A stretch of 64,000 bases of DNA from Campylobacter rectus (lineage in GTDB: Bacteria; Campylobacterota; Campylobacteria; Campylobacterales; Campylobacteraceae): positions 2,170,001 through 2,234,000 of the forward strand of contig NZ_CP012543.1 in assembly GCF_004803795.1 (NCBI RefSeq). The letters are read 5' to 3'. Shown here piece after piece: positions 25,997-35,922 of this stretch. Position 1 is the first letter of the stretch; every line of letters starts with the position of its first letter. The notes beneath the pieces are model-generated. The model did no database searches. It saw only the letters and a list, made by a program, of their open reading frames with translations, and had not been told where the DNA came from. The position numbers were made by a program, and so were the translations under genes.

Positions 25997-27841
25997 TTAA
26001 TCCGAAGACTTGGCTAAAATTTTATCGCAAATGCTCGCCGCATCGATACCAAGAGCCTTTTCGACATCCGCCGTAGCGCCGTGCGGGATAAAGGCGTCGT
26101 CAAACTCAAAGCTAACGATGCGCACGTCAAAAATGCGCCGCTCCTGTAAAAACGCAGCCAAAATCTCGCCTACGCCGCCCTTTTTTGCGGTATCGGAAAA
26201 GACGTACCAAATTTTATGCCTGCGGGCGATCTCTTGCAAAAGTTCGCTATCAAGCGGCTTAACAAATACTAGATCAATAAGGCTTGGGTCAAATTTACCG
26301 TCCGTTTTTTCCAGTAAAATTTTGCGCGCGGCATTTGCCTTGCCAACGGCGTTGCCGTAAGCGATAAAGGCCGCTTCGCCGCCGCCCTCGACCAAAATCT
26401 CGCCCTTGCCGAGCTTTAGCTCTCTCGCCTCAAATTCGCCCTGCGCCAGCGCAAAAGCTCCGCGCGGATAGCGAAAAGCGCAAGGCCCCTCGTGAGCGTA
26501 AGCATAGCGCATCGCGAGCCTAAAACTATCGGCGCAACGAGGCGCGAAAATCGTCAGATTCGGGATCAAATTTAGATAGCTCACGTCAAAAGCGCCCTGA
26601 TGCGTCTCGCCGTCCTCGCCGACGATACCCGCGCGGTCCATCGCAAAGACGACGTTTAGATTCATGATCGCACAGTCGTGCACGACCTGGTCAAACGCCC
26701 GCTGCAAAAAGGTCGAATAAATCGCGATAAAGGGCTTAAAGCCTTCCTTCGCCATCGCGGCCATCGAGGCGACGGCGTGCTGCTCGGCGATCGCGACGTC
26801 CCAAAACCTATCGGGAAATCTCTCCATCAGAGCGTCTATACCCGTGCCCGTAGGCATCGCGGCGGTGACCCCGACGATATTTTCGTGTTCGCTCGCTAGC
26901 TCAAGCAAATTTTCCGCAAAAAGCGCAGTGGCCGATTTGGCGGCCGATTTTTTGATAGCCTCGCCGCTTTGCAGATCAAACGGGCTCACGCCGTGCCAGC
27001 TGGCTAGATGCCCCTCGGCCTTTTCATAACCCTTGCCCTTTAACGTCTGCGCGTGCACGACGACGGGCTTTTTCATACCTTTTGCGACGCTAAAAGCCTC
27101 AATGAGCGCCTTCACGTCGTGGCCGTTTACGGGGCCGATATACTCAAGCCCAAGCTCCTCGAAAAACATCCCGGGCGTAATCAGCCTAATGCCCTCCTCC
27201 ATCCTGCGCGCCATATATGCGGCGCCGTCGGGCATATAGCTCAAAAATCGCTCGACGCGGCTTTTAAACTTCTGATACAGCGGCCCCGCCATCATCTGCG
27301 AGAGGTAGTTGCTAAAGGCGCCGATGGGCTTGCTGATACTCATTTCGTTGTCGTTTAGGATGACGACGCAAGGGTTTTTGATATCGCCCAGCTCGTTTAG
27401 CGCCTCGTATGCGATACCCGCGCTCATCGAGCCGTCGCCGATAAATGCCACAGGGATGCGATCCTCACCCTTTAGCTTGATCGCCTTTGACGCGCCCACT
27501 GCTAGCGAGATCGAGGTGGAGCTGTGTCCGGCGATAAAGTAGTCGTATTTGCTCTCGGAGGGCTTGGTGTAGCCGCTGATACCGCCGAATTTTCTAAGCG
27601 TGTCAAATTTATCCCAACGTCCGGTGATTAGCTTGTGCGCGTAGCTTTGGTGGCTAACGTCAAATATAAACGGATCTTTTGCGGCGTCGAAAACATAGTG
27701 CATCGCGACGATAAGCTCGACTGCGCCGATGTTTGAGCTCAGATGCCCGCCGTTTGCGCTGACGGTTTGTAAAATTTTATCCCGCAGCTTCCCGCAAAGC
27801 GCCTCGAGCTCTTCTGCGTTCATCGATTTTACGTCTATCAT
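25997..27841 (-). CDS. dxs: 1-deoxy-D-xylulose-5-phosphate synthase
   Basis: Thiamine-diphosphate enzyme of 614 residues joining pyruvate and glyceraldehyde-3-phosphate in the first step of the MEP isoprenoid pathway. The thiamine motif GDGSMSAG..NELG..NDNEMS is near residues 135-165, and the pyrimidine domain has the typical VAIAEQHAV and MDRAGIVGEDGETHQGAFD. Full length. Its start shares a base with the fliH stop, so it is the last gene of the flagellar/biosynthesis operon, the same order as C. jejuni. Confidence 0.97.
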   Translation of the reverse strand: MIDVKSMNAEELEALCGKLRDKILQTVSANGGHLSSNIGAVELIVAMHYVFDAAKDPFIFDVSHQSYAHKLITGRWDKFDTLRKFGGISGYTKPSESKYDYFIAGHSSTSISLAVGASKAIKLKGEDRIPVAFIGDGSMSAGIAYEALNELGDIKNPCVVILNDNEMSISKPIGAFSNYLSQMMAGPLYQKFKSRVERFLSYMPDGAAYMARRMEEGIRLITPGMFFEELGLEYIGPVNGHDVKALIEAFSVAKGMKKPVVVHAQTLKGKGYEKAEGHLASWHGVSPFDLQSGEAIKKSAAKSATALFAENLLELASEHENIVGVTAAMPTGTGIDALMERFPDRFWDVAIAEQHAVASMAAMAKEGFKPFIAIYSTFLQRAFDQVVHDCAIMNLNVVFAMDRAGIVGEDGETHQGAFDVSYLNLIPNLTIFAPRCADSFRLAMRYAYAHEGPCAFRYPRGAFALAQGEFEARELKLGKGEILVEGGGEAAFIAYGNAVGKANAARKILLEKTDGKFDPSLIDLVFVKPLDSELLQEIARRHKIWYVFSDTAKKGGVGEILAAFLQERRIFDVRIVSFEFDDAFIPHGATADVEKALGIDAASICDKILAKSSD

Positions 27842-28653
27842 TACCTTATTATCTTTTTGATTTTTTCTAGTCTGGCTTCGATCGTGCCCTCGAGGTTGCC
27901 CGCGTCGCTTAGCACTATCGCTCCGCCCGCGCTGATGGCTTCGTCGGCGGAGATTTTGACGTTTTGCCCGGAGAAATTTTCTTTGATAAACTCATAATCC
28001 TTCGGATTTACTTTTATCTGCACCTCTTTAGCGTCTTTTATCTCGCTAAAAAGCTCCTTGCAAATAGCCGCAGCGATGTTTGCCGAATTTAGCGAAATCT
28101 CCTTTTTCACGACCTCTTTTGCGATCTCGACTGCGGTGGCGGGTAGCTGCGCTTCGCTAGACGCGATGAGGTTTTCAAATTTAGCCGCTTGCTCCTCTAG
28201 CTTATTTATCGAGCCGAGATATCTGCTCTCAAGCGCCCTTAGCTCCTCGTCAAATTTAGCCGCCGCCTCATCTGCGCCCTGCTTTATGCCGTCCTCTTTG
28301 GCGCGCCGGGTTTCGCTCTCTAGGCGTTTGGCGAATTCGTTTTCTTGATTTTCGATTTGCATTTGCAGCTTTATCATACTGCCGCTCATCTCGTCGGTAC
28401 GCTTTAGCAGCTCTTCGATGAAGCTTGATTCGGACTTCAAATGCGCGCCTTGCTCTTTTTCTTCGCTTAAATTTGAGCTATCTTGCTCGCCGTTTAAGAC
28501 GCGCTCTTGGTGATGCTCCGGCACGCGGCGAGGCTCGCTCTCTTGTGAAACGTGCGTCTCTTCGCTTCTTTTTTCCTGACCTAAAATTTTAAACCGATAG
28601 TTTTCTACGAAGTGCTCTTTTGAGCGCTCGTTTGTTATTACGCTGCTTTTCAT
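27841..28653 (-). CDS. fliH: flagellar assembly protein FliH
   Basis: Regulator of the export ATPase FliI, 270 residues. The N-terminal 100 residues are charged and variable, the middle is a long coiled coil (KLQMQIENQENEFAKRLESE), and the C-terminal 100 residues form the FliI-binding domain, with VEIAKEVVKKEISLN and VNPKDYEFI. It overlaps fliG by four bases and meets dxs. FliH/FliI feed the type III export gate; fliI is elsewhere. Confidence 0.92.
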   Translation of the reverse strand: MKSSVITNERSKEHFVENYRFKILGQEKRSEETHVSQESEPRRVPEHHQERVLNGEQDSSNLSEEKEQGAHLKSESSFIEELLKRTDEMSGSMIKLQMQIENQENEFAKRLESETRRAKEDGIKQGADEAAAKFDEELRALESRYLGSINKLEEQAAKFENLIASSEAQLPATAVEIAKEVVKKEISLNSANIAAAICKELFSEIKDAKEVQIKVNPKDYEFIKENFSGQNVKISADEAISAGGAIVLSDAGNLEGTIEARLEKIKKIIR

Positions 28654-29681
28654 TCTATCATCTCATCGGCTTCGCCTATTTGGAATGCCCCGCCCTCGGC
28701 TAGGGCTTGGACCTGCTCTACTATGCGGCGCTGCGCCTCTTCGACGTCTTTTACGCGCACCGCGCCCAAAAACTGCATCTCCTCTTTAAACGCTTCGCTG
28801 GCGCGCTGAGACATACTGGAGAGGAATTTCTCCTTGAGCGCGTCGCCGCTGCCTTTTAGCGCGACCATGAGGTCTTTTTTATCGACGTTTTTAAGTATCT
28901 CGCGGATGGCAGCTTGGTTAAGGGTGTTGATATCCTCAAATGTAAACATAAGCTCTTTGATCGTCGTAGCGAGCTTGTCATCGACGTCTTCGATGTATTC
29001 GATCGTGGCTTTTGACGCTTTTTGACCGAGGCGATTTAGCACCTCCGCCACGGCTCTTGGTCCGCCGACTTCGACCTTGTAGGACGTGAGGCTCTCTAGC
29101 TTGCCCTCGAGTACCGTTGAAACGCGCTTGATGATAGAGGGGCTGATGTCGCCTAAATTTGCCATCCTCACGACGACCTCGCTTCTAAGTTCGTCGTTAA
29201 AATACGAAAGCGTCTCAGCTGCGCTGGTCGAGTCCATATGCGCCAAAATAAGCGCGATAGTCTGAGGGTGCTCGGTCATAATAAAATCCGCAAGCTGCTG
29301 AGGCTTGACCTTGGTAAGATATCCGAAACTCTTTGAGCTCTCCATACTTTTTGCGAGTTTATCGAGGATCTTTTGCGCGGTTTCCGGACCGAAGGTGCGA
29401 TATAAAATTTCTTTCGCGTATTCTAAACCGCCGCTTCTCATATATTGGTTTGACTGCATGAGAGCGTAAAATTCTTCCAAAATAGCGGCCGCTACGCTTT
29501 TATCCATACTCTTTGCGGTGGCTATATAGCGCGAAATTTCGGTTATGACGTCCACTTCCATATGCGAAAAAAGCAGAGTCGTGACATCTTCGCCCAGCTG
29601 GATAAGCAAAATAGCGACCTTTTCGGGCATCGAAAGGTCGTCATACATCATCTTTTGCTGTTCGTTTAGCTTTGTTGCCAT
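28650..29681 (-). CDS. fliG: flagellar motor switch protein FliG
   Basis: Rotor protein of 343 residues that couples stator torque to the MS ring. The N-terminal FliF-binding domain (SMPEKVAILLIQLGEDVTTL), the middle EHPQTIALILAHM motif near residue 135 and the C-terminal torque helix region (MFTFEDINTLNQAAIREILK and SMSQRASEAFKEEM) are all present in order. It shares one base with fliF and overlaps fliH, implying coupled translation and stoichiometric rotor assembly. Confidence 0.97.
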   Translation of the reverse strand: MATKLNEQQKMMYDDLSMPEKVAILLIQLGEDVTTLLFSHMEVDVITEISRYIATAKSMDKSVAAAILEEFYALMQSNQYMRSGGLEYAKEILYRTFGPETAQKILDKLAKSMESSKSFGYLTKVKPQQLADFIMTEHPQTIALILAHMDSTSAAETLSYFNDELRSEVVVRMANLGDISPSIIKRVSTVLEGKLESLTSYKVEVGGPRAVAEVLNRLGQKASKATIEYIEDVDDKLATTIKELMFTFEDINTLNQAAIREILKNVDKKDLMVALKGSGDALKEKFLSSMSQRASEAFKEEMQFLGAVRVKDVEEAQRRIVEQVQALAEGGAFQIGEADEMIE

Positions 29682-31375
29682 TAAAAGTCCTTACGGTTGC
29701 TAAAATCCGAATCGTTTTTGACCAAGTCCTGAAGCAGCACGGCGATCTCGTCGCTACGCTCTTGTGCGATTAGCTTCATCTTTTCCAGCAATACGTCGTA
29801 GCGCAGATCGTCTTCGTTAAAGTTATCGCCGATACCCAGCTGTTCCTCAACCTTTTTCCTGGCGGCTTGGAATTTCTCCAGCGTATCTTCGCTATCGCCC
29901 AGCTGGTCGTCGCTATCCGGGAGTTCAGGCTCTTCTTCTTTGATATCTTCAAGCATCTTGGCCATAAACGGCACGATGACTTTTTTGTAGAAGATATAGA
30001 GTAAAACCGCGGCAAAAAGGTATTTTAGGATCGGTAAAAACGGCACTACGTAAAGCTCGAAAAACGAATTTACCTTGCTGGCAGGAGTTTGTCCGTCTTG
30101 ACGCTGGAACTCAAAGTTGCTCACCGTGATCTCATCGCCTCTGTTTTGATCAAAGCAGATGGCTTGACGAATGAGCGCGTCTATACGCGCGAGTTGATTT
30201 TCATCAAGCGGTACGTAGGCGATCTCTTTGGTCGGATTTCCGTTCTCGTCCTTTTTATTTTCGTATTTTCCGTCCACGACGACCGCGGCGCTTAGGCGTT
30301 TTATCTTGGCAAACTGATCCTTGACGCGCTCGACTTTTTTTGATATCTCGTAGTTTGTCGTAGACGAGCTTTTCGAGTAGAGCTCTTTCATTTTATTATC
30401 TTGCAGGCCTTCGACCGGACCGATATTACTCACGGCTCCCGGCACTCCTTGCACTTCGGCTTCTTTGCTGCCTTGGCGCTTTTCTTCGATATTTTGCTCG
30501 CTTCTAGCCACGGAGTTTGGATCAAAACTCTCGCTTTGGCTATCTTTTCTGGCAAAGTCGAAATCTATGGTGACCTTTGCCACGACCTTATCCGCTCCGC
30601 CCACGATAGGCGATAGGACGTTTATGATCTTTTCTTCGAGATTGTGCTCGGCGTCGCGTTTATAGCGGATCTGTTGAGTGATCTGATCGCTATCGTATTC
30701 GCCGTCCTCCTCGCCAAGCGGCACTCCGTCCTGGCTTACGATTTTTACTTGCTCGGGTTTTAAATTTGCCACCGCGGCGGCGACTAAATTTTTAATGCCC
30801 GCGATTTGTTTTAAATTTAAGCTCTGTCCGTCTTTTAAATTAAGCACGATAGACGCACTTGGCGGCGTAGCTCGCTCGGTAAAAAGCGTTTCTTTGGGTA
30901 TCGCGATGCGCACGATGGCTTTATTTATCGGCGCTAGACTTTCGATCGTGCGGGCTAGCTCGCCCTCGAGCGCACGCTGAAATTTGACCTTTTGCTCGGC
31001 GTCTGTAGCGCCGAATTCTTGCTTATCGAAAATCTCAAATCCGACCTTGCCGTCCTTTAAAATACCAAGCGACGCGATCGAAATCCTCTCGCGGTAAACG
31101 TCCGAGTTTGGCACTAAAATCGTGCCCTCGTTTAAAATTTTATATTTTACTTTATCTTTTTCAAGTTGCTGGATTATCAGCGCAGAGTCCGCGGCGGAGG
31201 TGTTTTCAAAAAGGACGCTATATCCGTCGTAGCCTTCGTTTGAGCTTTTATAAATGCTCAAAAATACCAAAAACCCGACCACGAGCACGATCGAGCCCGC
31301 GGCGACTAGACGCTGCCTTAGCGAGAGGTTGTGATAGACCTGGCCGATTTGCTGAACTGCGGTTTTAAAATCCAT
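29681..31375 (-). CDS. fliF: flagellar MS-ring protein FliF
   Basis: Forms the membrane ring on which the flagellar basal body is built, 564 residues. Transmembrane segment 1 is at about residues 24-43 and segment 2 near residue 440 (YLFAAVLLYIFYKKVIVPF). The ring-building motif region (ENTSAADSALIIQQLEKDKV) and VPGAVSNIGPV lie between. The last 100 residues are cytoplasmic, for FliG binding, and are acidic. It starts one base after the hisC stop, so its expression is tied to amino acid genes. Confidence 0.97.
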   Translation of the reverse strand: MDFKTAVQQIGQVYHNLSLRQRLVAAGSIVLVVGFLVFLSIYKSSNEGYDGYSVLFENTSAADSALIIQQLEKDKVKYKILNEGTILVPNSDVYRERISIASLGILKDGKVGFEIFDKQEFGATDAEQKVKFQRALEGELARTIESLAPINKAIVRIAIPKETLFTERATPPSASIVLNLKDGQSLNLKQIAGIKNLVAAAVANLKPEQVKIVSQDGVPLGEEDGEYDSDQITQQIRYKRDAEHNLEEKIINVLSPIVGGADKVVAKVTIDFDFARKDSQSESFDPNSVARSEQNIEEKRQGSKEAEVQGVPGAVSNIGPVEGLQDNKMKELYSKSSSTTNYEISKKVERVKDQFAKIKRLSAAVVVDGKYENKKDENGNPTKEIAYVPLDENQLARIDALIRQAICFDQNRGDEITVSNFEFQRQDGQTPASKVNSFFELYVVPFLPILKYLFAAVLLYIFYKKVIVPFMAKMLEDIKEEEPELPDSDDQLGDSEDTLEKFQAARKKVEEQLGIGDNFNEDDLRYDVLLEKMKLIAQERSDEIAVLLQDLVKNDSDFSNRKDF

Positions 31376-32476
31376 TTATTTTAAATTTTCCTCGATTTGT
31401 TTTAAAACTACGTCGTTTTGACTAGGCAAACCGATCGTTATACGGATCGCGTTTAGTCCGTAGCCTTTTAGATCACGTAAAATTATACCTTTTTTTAACA
31501 GATTTTGAGCAATCTCGCTTGCATTTTGACGCTCAAATTCAAAAACGATAAAATTCGTAAAGCTAGGCAGGCGCTTTATATCGTGAAGATCGGCGAATTT
31601 TTCGTATTTTTTCATCTCTTTAAAATTCGTCTCAAGCGTCATTTTTACGAATTCTTCGTCTTTTAGCGCTTCTATGGCCGCTTTTAAGCTAAGCGTCGTT
31701 ATATTAAACGGCGCCCTTAGTTTTCCCAGCTCATTCATCACGCTTTCTTCACCGATGCCGTATCCCACGCGCATACCGCCGAGGCCGTAAGCCTTAGAAA
31801 ACGTGCCTAGATATATCGCGTTTGGAAATTTAGCTATGAGTCCCTTCGGCTTTATCTCTTTTTTCGCGTCTTTAAATTTAGCAAACTCCTGATACGCTCC
31901 GTCGATAACCACGAGCGTATCGGCGTCAATCTGCTCTAAAAATTTATAAATTTCCTCGGCATCCAGGCAGCCTCCGAGGGGGTTATTTGGCACGCACAAA
32001 AATATCACGCCGATCTCGTCCTTATTTGCCTTGTAAATTTGCAAAAACTCGCCCAGATCATGCTCTTTGCTCTCGGTTTTAAAGACCTTCGCGCCCGCGG
32101 CTTTAGCGTAAATTTCATACATAGCAAATGTTATGCCCGCAGTCAAAATGCCCTTGTTCGCGTTTGCTTTTGCATGCACGGCAAATTCTATTATCTGATC
32201 GCTTCCCGAGCCTATTACGATAGATTTTTCGCTGACGCCGAATTTACTCGCTAGCGCGGCCTTTAGCTCGAAGTAGCTGTCGTCCGGGTAGAGGTGCATT
32301 TTATTTACTATCTCGCCGACTGCTTTTACTACTGCAGGACTCGTGCCGTATGGGTTTTCGTTGCTGGCTAGCTTGATGACGTCTTTAGCGTCGATGCCGT
32401 ATTCGCGCACGACTAGCTCGATAGGCTTGCCCGCCTCGTAGCTCACTAAATTCGCCAAATTTTCGTTAAATTTCAT
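31376..32476 (-). CDS. hisC: histidinol-phosphate aminotransferase
   Basis: PLP aminotransferase of 366 residues in histidine synthesis; in epsilonproteobacteria it can also serve aromatic amino acids. Substrate and cofactor segments are [26 protein letters not shown] and the lysine-bearing [18 protein letters not shown] near residue 225. Two bases separate it from pheA and one from fliF. The pairing with prephenate dehydratase suggests use as aromatic aminotransferase here. Confidence 0.93.
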   Translation of the reverse strand: MKFNENLANLVSYEAGKPIELVVREYGIDAKDVIKLASNENPYGTSPAVVKAVGEIVNKMHLYPDDSYFELKAALASKFGVSEKSIVIGSGSDQIIEFAVHAKANANKGILTAGITFAMYEIYAKAAGAKVFKTESKEHDLGEFLQIYKANKDEIGVIFLCVPNNPLGGCLDAEEIYKFLEQIDADTLVVIDGAYQEFAKFKDAKKEIKPKGLIAKFPNAIYLGTFSKAYGLGGMRVGYGIGEESVMNELGKLRAPFNITTLSLKAAIEALKDEEFVKMTLETNFKEMKKYEKFADLHDIKRLPSFTNFIVFEFERQNASEIAQNLLKKGIILRDLKGYGLNAIRITIGLPSQNDVVLKQIEENLK

Positions 32477-32477
32477 C

Positions 32478-33554
32478 TCACTCCTCCCACGCGACGTAAC
32501 TTCCCAGCCACGCGATCTCGTGACCGTAGCTTATCGCTTTTTGTATCGCTTTTTGGACGTTATCGTCGTCGATGTGCCCCTCGAAATCTATATAAAAATT
32601 CGCCTTAAATTCGCGCTGTTTGATCGGGCGACTCTCTAGCTTGGTTATATTTATGCCTTCGTCTCTAAAGGCTAGTAGCAGCTCCACAAGCCCGCCGGGA
32701 CGATGCTCGGTCTTTGCCAGGATTGATGTTTTGTTTTTTTGCGCGCGCTCGTTTTTAAAATCGCTTAAGATAAAAAATCTCGTGCGGTTTGCGGCGTTAT
32801 CCTCGATCGTCTCAAACAAGATCGGCACGCCATAAAGCTTGGCTGCGATCTTAGAGCAGATGGCGGCCGAGTTTGGCTCGCTACTAGCTAGCTGCGCGGC
32901 CTGCGCGGTTGATTTTGCCGGGATAAACTCGACGGGCGAGAGCATATGATCGTCTAAAAATTTGCGGCACTGATTGTAGCCTTGCGGGTGCGAGTAGATG
33001 CGCCTGATGTCGCCTAAATTTTCGCAGTTGCTCGCAAAAATATGATGGATATCCATATAAATTTCGGCTACGACCTTGACGCTATCAAACCGCCCGAGAC
33101 AGTCTAACGTCGCGCCCACCGCGCCTTCGGTATTGTTTTCTATCGGCACGACGCCGTATTTGGCCTCTTTGTGCTTTAGTTTAGTAAAAACCGCCTCGAT
33201 GCTAGCTAACGGCAAATACGCGCTCATCGCGCCGAAACGACTCTCGGCGGCTTGGTGCGTGTAGGTGCCCTCAGGCCCTAGATAGGCGACTTTTTCGGGC
33301 ATCTCGAGGTTTCTGCTGACGGCGAAAATCTCAAGATAAATCGCCTCGATCGCGGCCTTGTTTAAAAACGCGGAGTCTTGCTCCTCGAGGCGGTTTAGGA
33401 TCGCTCTTTCGCGCTCGGGACGATAGATCGAGCTACCGCTGGTTTGCTTTAGCTCGCCGATCTTTCGCACGAAATTCATGCGCTCGTTTAGGCGCTTTAG
33501 CACCTCGTCGTCGATCCTATCTATCTCGTTTCTAAGGTCGTTTATGTTTTGCAT
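32478..33554 (-). CDS. pheA: bifunctional chorismate mutase/prephenate dehydratase
   Basis: Makes phenylpyruvate from chorismate, 358 residues. Chorismate mutase domain at residues 1-85 ([20 protein letters not shown]), then prephenate dehydratase ([31 protein letters not shown] and [10 protein letters not shown]), then an ACT domain with [20 protein letters not shown] and ESRP, where phenylalanine feedback binds. Full length. Ten bases from lysA and two from hisC. Confidence 0.96.
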   Translation of the reverse strand: MQNINDLRNEIDRIDDEVLKRLNERMNFVRKIGELKQTSGSSIYRPERERAILNRLEEQDSAFLNKAAIEAIYLEIFAVSRNLEMPEKVAYLGPEGTYTHQAAESRFGAMSAYLPLASIEAVFTKLKHKEAKYGVVPIENNTEGAVGATLDCLGRFDSVKVVAEIYMDIHHIFASNCENLGDIRRIYSHPQGYNQCRKFLDDHMLSPVEFIPAKSTAQAAQLASSEPNSAAICSKIAAKLYGVPILFETIEDNAANRTRFFILSDFKNERAQKNKTSILAKTEHRPGGLVELLLAFRDEGINITKLESRPIKQREFKANFYIDFEGHIDDDNVQKAIQKAISYGHEIAWLGSYVAWEE

Positions 33555-33563
33555 TTTCGCTCC

Positions 33564-34805
33564 CTAGCCCAGAAATTCGCACTCCAGCGCCACTATGTCC
33601 TCGAAGCTCTCGCGGCGCCTTATCAAAAAGTCCTCGCCGCCCTTTACGGCGACCTCCGCGACGCGCCCGCGAGTGTTGTAGTTGCTACTCATCGCAAAGC
33701 CGTATGCGCCAGCTGATTTGATGACTACAAGATCGCCGGGGTTTAACGGCGGTAAATTTCTATCCTTGGCTAAAAAATCTCCGCTCTCGCAGATCGGACC
33801 GACCACGTCGCAAGGGCTAAATTTTAGCTCTTTAAGCTGCTCTTTTTTGCATTCGTCAAAGATTTCGCCGCCGCTAAGAGCGAAAATTTTATGCCTAGCC
33901 TGATAGAGGCTCGGACGTATTAGGTCGTTCATCGCGCCGTCCACGATGACAAAGCGCTTGTCTTTGTTAAATTTCTCGTAAAGCACGCTAGTTAGAAAAT
34001 ATCCCGCATTGCCCGCGATAAAGCGTCCGGGCTCGCAAACTACCGTCACGTCCAGACCGCTTAAATTTGCCAAAATGCCCTGCGCGTATTCGTAGAGATC
34101 AGGCTCGCTCTCATCGCCGTAAATGATGCCCAGCCCGCCGCCGACATCGAAAAATTTGATATCGATTTGCACCGCTTTTAGCTCGCGAGTCAAATTTGCG
34201 ACCGTTTTTGCAGCCTCGATAAGAGGCCAAACGTCCGTCAGCTGCGAGCCGATGTGGCTGTGGATGCCGACGGGCTCGAGATACGGCGAGTTTTTAGCGT
34301 GCAGATACATTTTTTTTGCCGTTTGCGGATCTACGCCGAATTTATTTTCGTTTAGTCCGGTCGAGATATATGGATGCGTTTTAGCGTCGATGTCGGGATT
34401 TACGCGGATGCTGATGCGAGCGGGCTTGTCTAGCTGCTTTGCGATCGATTCCAGACGGTTCATCTCGGCTTCGCTTTCTAAATTTATCATCAAGATTTCA
34501 TTTTCCAGCGCGAATTTGAGCTCGTCGTCGCGCTTGCCCACGCCGCTTAGGATGATCTGATAGCTTTTAGCTCCGGCTAACAGCGCGCGCCTAACCTCGC
34601 CCACGCTCACGCAGTCAAATCCTGCTCCAAGCCCCGCTAAAAATTTCAAAACGCTTAAATTTGAGTTTGCTTTAACGGCGTAGCACACGAGAGATTTTCT
34701 AGCGTGAAACGCGTTTTTTAGCGCTTCGTAGCGGTGCGCCATATAATCAAAATCGTAAATGTAAAGAGGGGTACCGTATTTTTGCGCCAAATTCGTAAAA
34801 TCCAT
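33564..34805 (-). CDS. lysA: diaminopimelate decarboxylase
   Basis: PLP enzyme of 413 residues that decarboxylates meso-diaminopimelate to lysine. The PLP lysine is in LVCYAVKANSNLSVLKF near residue 45, with HSHIGSQLTD and FDVGGGLGI binding phosphate, and GPICESGDFLA carrying the active-site cysteine. It heads the lysA-pheA-hisC-fliF-fliG-fliH-dxs run; 55 bases separate it from lptG, room for a promoter but none is clear. Confidence 0.97.
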   Translation of the reverse strand: MDFTNLAQKYGTPLYIYDFDYMAHRYEALKNAFHARKSLVCYAVKANSNLSVLKFLAGLGAGFDCVSVGEVRRALLAGAKSYQIILSGVGKRDDELKFALENEILMINLESEAEMNRLESIAKQLDKPARISIRVNPDIDAKTHPYISTGLNENKFGVDPQTAKKMYLHAKNSPYLEPVGIHSHIGSQLTDVWPLIEAAKTVANLTRELKAVQIDIKFFDVGGGLGIIYGDESEPDLYEYAQGILANLSGLDVTVVCEPGRFIAGNAGYFLTSVLYEKFNKDKRFVIVDGAMNDLIRPSLYQARHKIFALSGGEIFDECKKEQLKELKFSPCDVVGPICESGDFLAKDRNLPPLNPGDLVVIKSAGAYGFAMSSNYNTRGRVAEVAVKGGEDFLIRRRESFEDIVALECEFLG

Positions 34806-34860
34806 AACCGACCTTGTTTAAAAATAGTTAGATTTTACAAAAATTTAACCTAAATCTCTC

Positions 34861-35922
34861 TTAACGAGCCTTAAAATGAAGATAAAAAGCGTATGTGCCG
34901 AGTAAAATGACGGGGAGCAAGACGCCGATCTCGGGCGAGATGACACCGTTTCTAGCAAACCTCATCATCACAAAAAGCGCGCCCCAGACGCAAAGCGAAG
35001 CGATCGTGAAGATGAAGCTTTTTAAAGCGAGGTTAAAAAATCGTCCGGTAACCGGCAAAAAATAGTAAATGATGAGCACCATAAACGGTGCGAAAAACGG
35101 CGAGAAAGCCAGGTTATAAAGCGTGGTTTTGACCGAATTTAGCCCGATACCCTCGTTTTTGAAAGCCTGAATGTAATCCACAGCATCGGATATCGTGATC
35201 GCCGAGCTCTCGGCCGCGGCATTTTCGATGGTTTTCGGCTTGAAATTTTCAAGCGTTTTCAGCTCGCCAAGTCGTTTGATATCCAGTCCTTTTTCGCCAA
35301 GCTTGATATTTTGGGGCAAATTTACGATTTTAGCCTGCTTGACCAACCAAAGGTCATCCACAAATCTCGCGCTAAGCCCAAAAGTCGCGCTACGCAAATT
35401 GCTGCCGTTTATGTCAAATATCCGCACGTCTTTAGCCTCGCCGCTAATGGGATTTAGACTGTCCATATAGACAAATTTGCCTTCGAATTTTAAGAAAATA
35501 TCAGAGCTCGTGCGCGATAAATTCGAGAGTTTGACGATGTTTCGCCCGTACTCGTAGGCGTAGGCAAAAGGCGTAAAATTTAGTCCGACGTAAACGAACG
35601 TGATGGTAAGCGCGATATAAAAAGGCGGCTTTATCAAGCGATTTTTATCGATACCAAGCGCGTAAAAGCTCACCAGTTCGTTACTGCGAATCATACTAAA
35701 TTCGCTCGCGATAAGCGCAAAAATAAGCGAAAGCGGCAGGACGTAATTAACAGCCGTAAGCGAAGTAAGCCCGAAATATAGCAGCTTTAAATTTGCGCTT
35801 GCCGGCATGCTTTTGAGGTTCGTGAGGATGTCGATACCTACGTAAAAAAGCGTGAGAGCGACGAATAAAATCACGAAATATTTAAAATAAAGCCAGCCGA
35901 CGTAACGCGCGTAAAGGTTCAT
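34861..35922 (-). CDS. lptG: LPS export permease LptG
   Basis: Inner-membrane LptF/LptG-family permease of 353 residues that, with LptB and LptF, drives lipopolysaccharide or lipooligosaccharide extraction toward the outer membrane. It shows three N-terminal membrane segments (ILFVALTLFYVGIDIL; NYVLPLSLIFALIASE; an ITFVYVGLNFTPFAYAYEYG helix), a periplasmic jellyroll of about 150 residues and three C-terminal helices. The motif SEFSMIRSNELVSFYALGI is characteristic. Overlaps the upstream low-complexity ORF by four bases. Confidence 0.9.
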   Translation of the reverse strand: MNLYARYVGWLYFKYFVILFVALTLFYVGIDILTNLKSMPASANLKLLYFGLTSLTAVNYVLPLSLIFALIASEFSMIRSNELVSFYALGIDKNRLIKPPFYIALTITFVYVGLNFTPFAYAYEYGRNIVKLSNLSRTSSDIFLKFEGKFVYMDSLNPISGEAKDVRIFDINGSNLRSATFGLSARFVDDLWLVKQAKIVNLPQNIKLGEKGLDIKRLGELKTLENFKPKTIENAAAESSAITISDAVDYIQAFKNEGIGLNSVKTTLYNLAFSPFFAPFMVLIIYYFLPVTGRFFNLALKSFIFTIASLCVWGALFVMMRFARNGVISPEIGVLLPVILLGTYAFYLHFKAR